NCBI GenBank assembly: GCA_018676385.1
Contig: JABHEX010000351.1
Coordinates: forward strand, 1-7,080
Source of the DNA: Akkermansiaceae bacterium
GTDB taxonomy: Bacteria > Verrucomicrobiota > Verrucomicrobiia > Verrucomicrobiales > Akkermansiaceae
DNA length: 7,080 nucleotides
Direction of reading: 5' to 3'
Positions 6,068-7,080 of this stretch are shown here, in pieces. Numbering within the stretch: position 1 is the stretch's first letter; each line of letters starts with the position of its first letter. Below the pieces are notes generated by a model. That model did not search any database. It was not told the origin of the DNA and saw only the letters and a list, made by a program, of their open reading frames with translations. Position numbers and translations under genes: made by a program.

Positions 6068-7080
6068 ATGGAAGTTTCACTTGTCTATCCGCACCAGCTC
6101 TACAAGAACCATCCGGCGATGAATGATCAACGTCGGGTCTTTTTTATTGAGGAACCCTTGGTCTATGGATGTGATCATAAATGGCCACTCAAGCACCATG
6201 CTCGTAGGCTAGCGTTGCTGAAACAGGCAGAAGATCGTTATGTCGGTCAACTATCCGATGCAGGTTACGACGTGGAAGTCATCGGCCTAGCAGATAGATT
6301 GAACGGTGAAAATAAGATCACAACGTCCGACATGCTTGATCTTTTACCCAGCGAAGTAAAAACCATACATGTCGCGCGAGTTGTAGACCATCTGTTAGAA
6401 CGAAGGGTTGAGTCATGGGCAAGAAAAGATGATGTGCAGATTGAATGGCACGATACACCCAATTTTCTAACACCCAATGACTGGTGGCGTGATCACTTTG
6501 CCGGAAAAAAGAAACCGTTCATGGCGCACTTTTATCAAGCTCAACGTAAGCGGATGGGGATCTTGGTTGATGAAAATAATAAACCAAAAGGTGGCCAGTG
6601 GAGCTACGATGAAGACAACCGTAAAAAACTTCCAAAGAATTATAGTGAACCGAAATTACCGGAGGCGGAACCTTTTTCAGAACAAACTAAATCATGGGTC
6701 AGCATGTGTTTCCCAGATGCATGGGGTGATGTAGGCGAAGGGTTACCACATACACACCAGCAGGCTGAGGCATGGCTCGAGTCTTTTCTGAAGGATCGTT
6801 TTAAACTCTTTGGCGATTACGAAGATGCCATTTCCATGGACCACGGCACTCAACAGCACAGCCTACTGACGCCAATGATGAATATTGGCCTGCTAAATCC
6901 CCAACTGGTTGTCGATCGTGCACTCGAATTTGGCGAAGCCAATGACGTGCCATTGAACTCATTAGAAGGTTTTGTGAGACAGGTCATTGGCTGGCGTGAA
7001 TTCATGCGATGCATGTATGAACTTCACGGCCGTGATATGCGGCTGGAGAATTTCTGGGGATTCGAGCACGATGTGCCTGA
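6068..7080 (+). CDS. Cryptochrome/photolyase, FeS-BCP (DPRP) type (partial, C-terminus beyond right edge)
   Basis: The frame opens at ATG 6068 and stays open for 337 codons to the window end; family members are about 500 aa, so roughly a third is missing. The N-terminal alpha/beta half begins VSLVYPHQLYKNHP and VFFIEEPLVYG, then KHHARRLALLKQAEDRY, as in 'deoxyribodipyrimidine photolyase-related' proteins. The helical FAD-binding half contains FGDYEDAIS (about 248-256), QQHSLLTPMMNIGLLNP (262-278) and EGFVRQVIGWREFMRCMY (300-317), all typical of the iron-sulfur bacterial cryptochromes and (6-4) photolyases. These use FAD, a second chromophore and a 4Fe-4S cluster held by four cysteines that would lie beyond the edge. 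Role inferred: light-driven repair of UV photoproducts or blue-light sensing. It follows the SOUL gene by 6 nt. No Shine-Dalgarno motif; the start is fixed by the immediate beta strand. Confidence 0.92.
   Translation, partial: MEVSLVYPHQLYKNHPAMNDQRRVFFIEEPLVYGCDHKWPLKHHARRLALLKQAEDRYVGQLSDAGYDVEVIGLADRLNGENKITTSDMLDLLPSEVKTIHVARVVDHLLERRVESWARKDDVQIEWHDTPNFLTPNDWWRDHFAGKKKPFMAHFYQAQRKRMGILVDENNKPKGGQWSYDEDNRKKLPKNYSEPKLPEAEPFSEQTKSWVSMCFPDAWGDVGEGLPHTHQQAEAWLESFLKDRFKLFGDYEDAISMDHGTQQHSLLTPMMNIGLLNPQLVVDRALEFGEANDVPLNSLEGFVRQVIGWREFMRCMYELHGRDMRLENFWGFEHDVP

Noticed and set aside
6171..6182. TGATCATAAA inside the photolyase gene, matching the core of the shared operator element
   Set aside because: It encodes ordinary residues (C-D-H-K) in a conserved gene, lacks the flanking blocks of the 41-bp element, and a 10-bp match in 7 kb is within chance.

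Overview
The window looks like chromosomal DNA from a member of the Planctomycetota-Verrucomicrobiota group, more likely Verrucomicrobiota. The main reason is a large secreted 'PVC-type membrane-bound dehydrogenase' on the left, a family essentially confined to these phyla. It sits beside a PAS-AraC regulator and a Gfo/Idh/MocA oxidoreductase of the kind abundant there. The phylum call is an inference from gene families, not from a marker gene.

Layout: (1) 1-2633, minus strand: the first 877 codons of the dehydrogenase, running off the left edge before its expected C-terminal haem domain. (2) 2728-3510, minus strand: a 260-aa PAS plus AraC-type regulator. (3) 3592-4725, plus strand, divergent from the regulator: a 377-aa Gfo/Idh/MocA oxidoreductase that lacks the usual EKP lysine. 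(4) 4879-5274, minus strand: a small exported Dabb (A/B barrel) protein. (5) 5483-6061, plus strand: an exported SOUL-family haem-binding protein. (6) 6068 to the right edge, plus strand: the first 337 codons of an iron-sulfur-type cryptochrome/photolyase, 6 nt behind the SOUL gene and probably in one operon with it. No RNA gene, mobile element or CRISPR array was seen, and no gene-free stretch exceeds about 210 bases.

The most notable signal is in non-coding DNA. A 41-bp element occurs twice, 35 of 41 positions identical, on opposite strands, immediately flanking the regulator gene. One copy points into the dehydrogenase (2685-2725, minus) and the other into the oxidoreductase (3517-3557, plus). 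A 10-bp direct repeat, GTTATCATAA, lies 30 bp apart across the regulator start. A simple reading is a local regulon: the PAS-AraC protein binds a shared promoter/operator and co-controls an exported dehydrogenase and a cytoplasmic NAD(P)-type oxidoreductase, perhaps for an unusual carbohydrate. The substrate cannot be read from the sequence.

The right half appears unrelated to that unit: a SOUL-photolyase pair, suggesting haem or light/oxidative-stress physiology, and a divergent exported Dabb protein. None of the six start codons has a convincing Shine-Dalgarno sequence.
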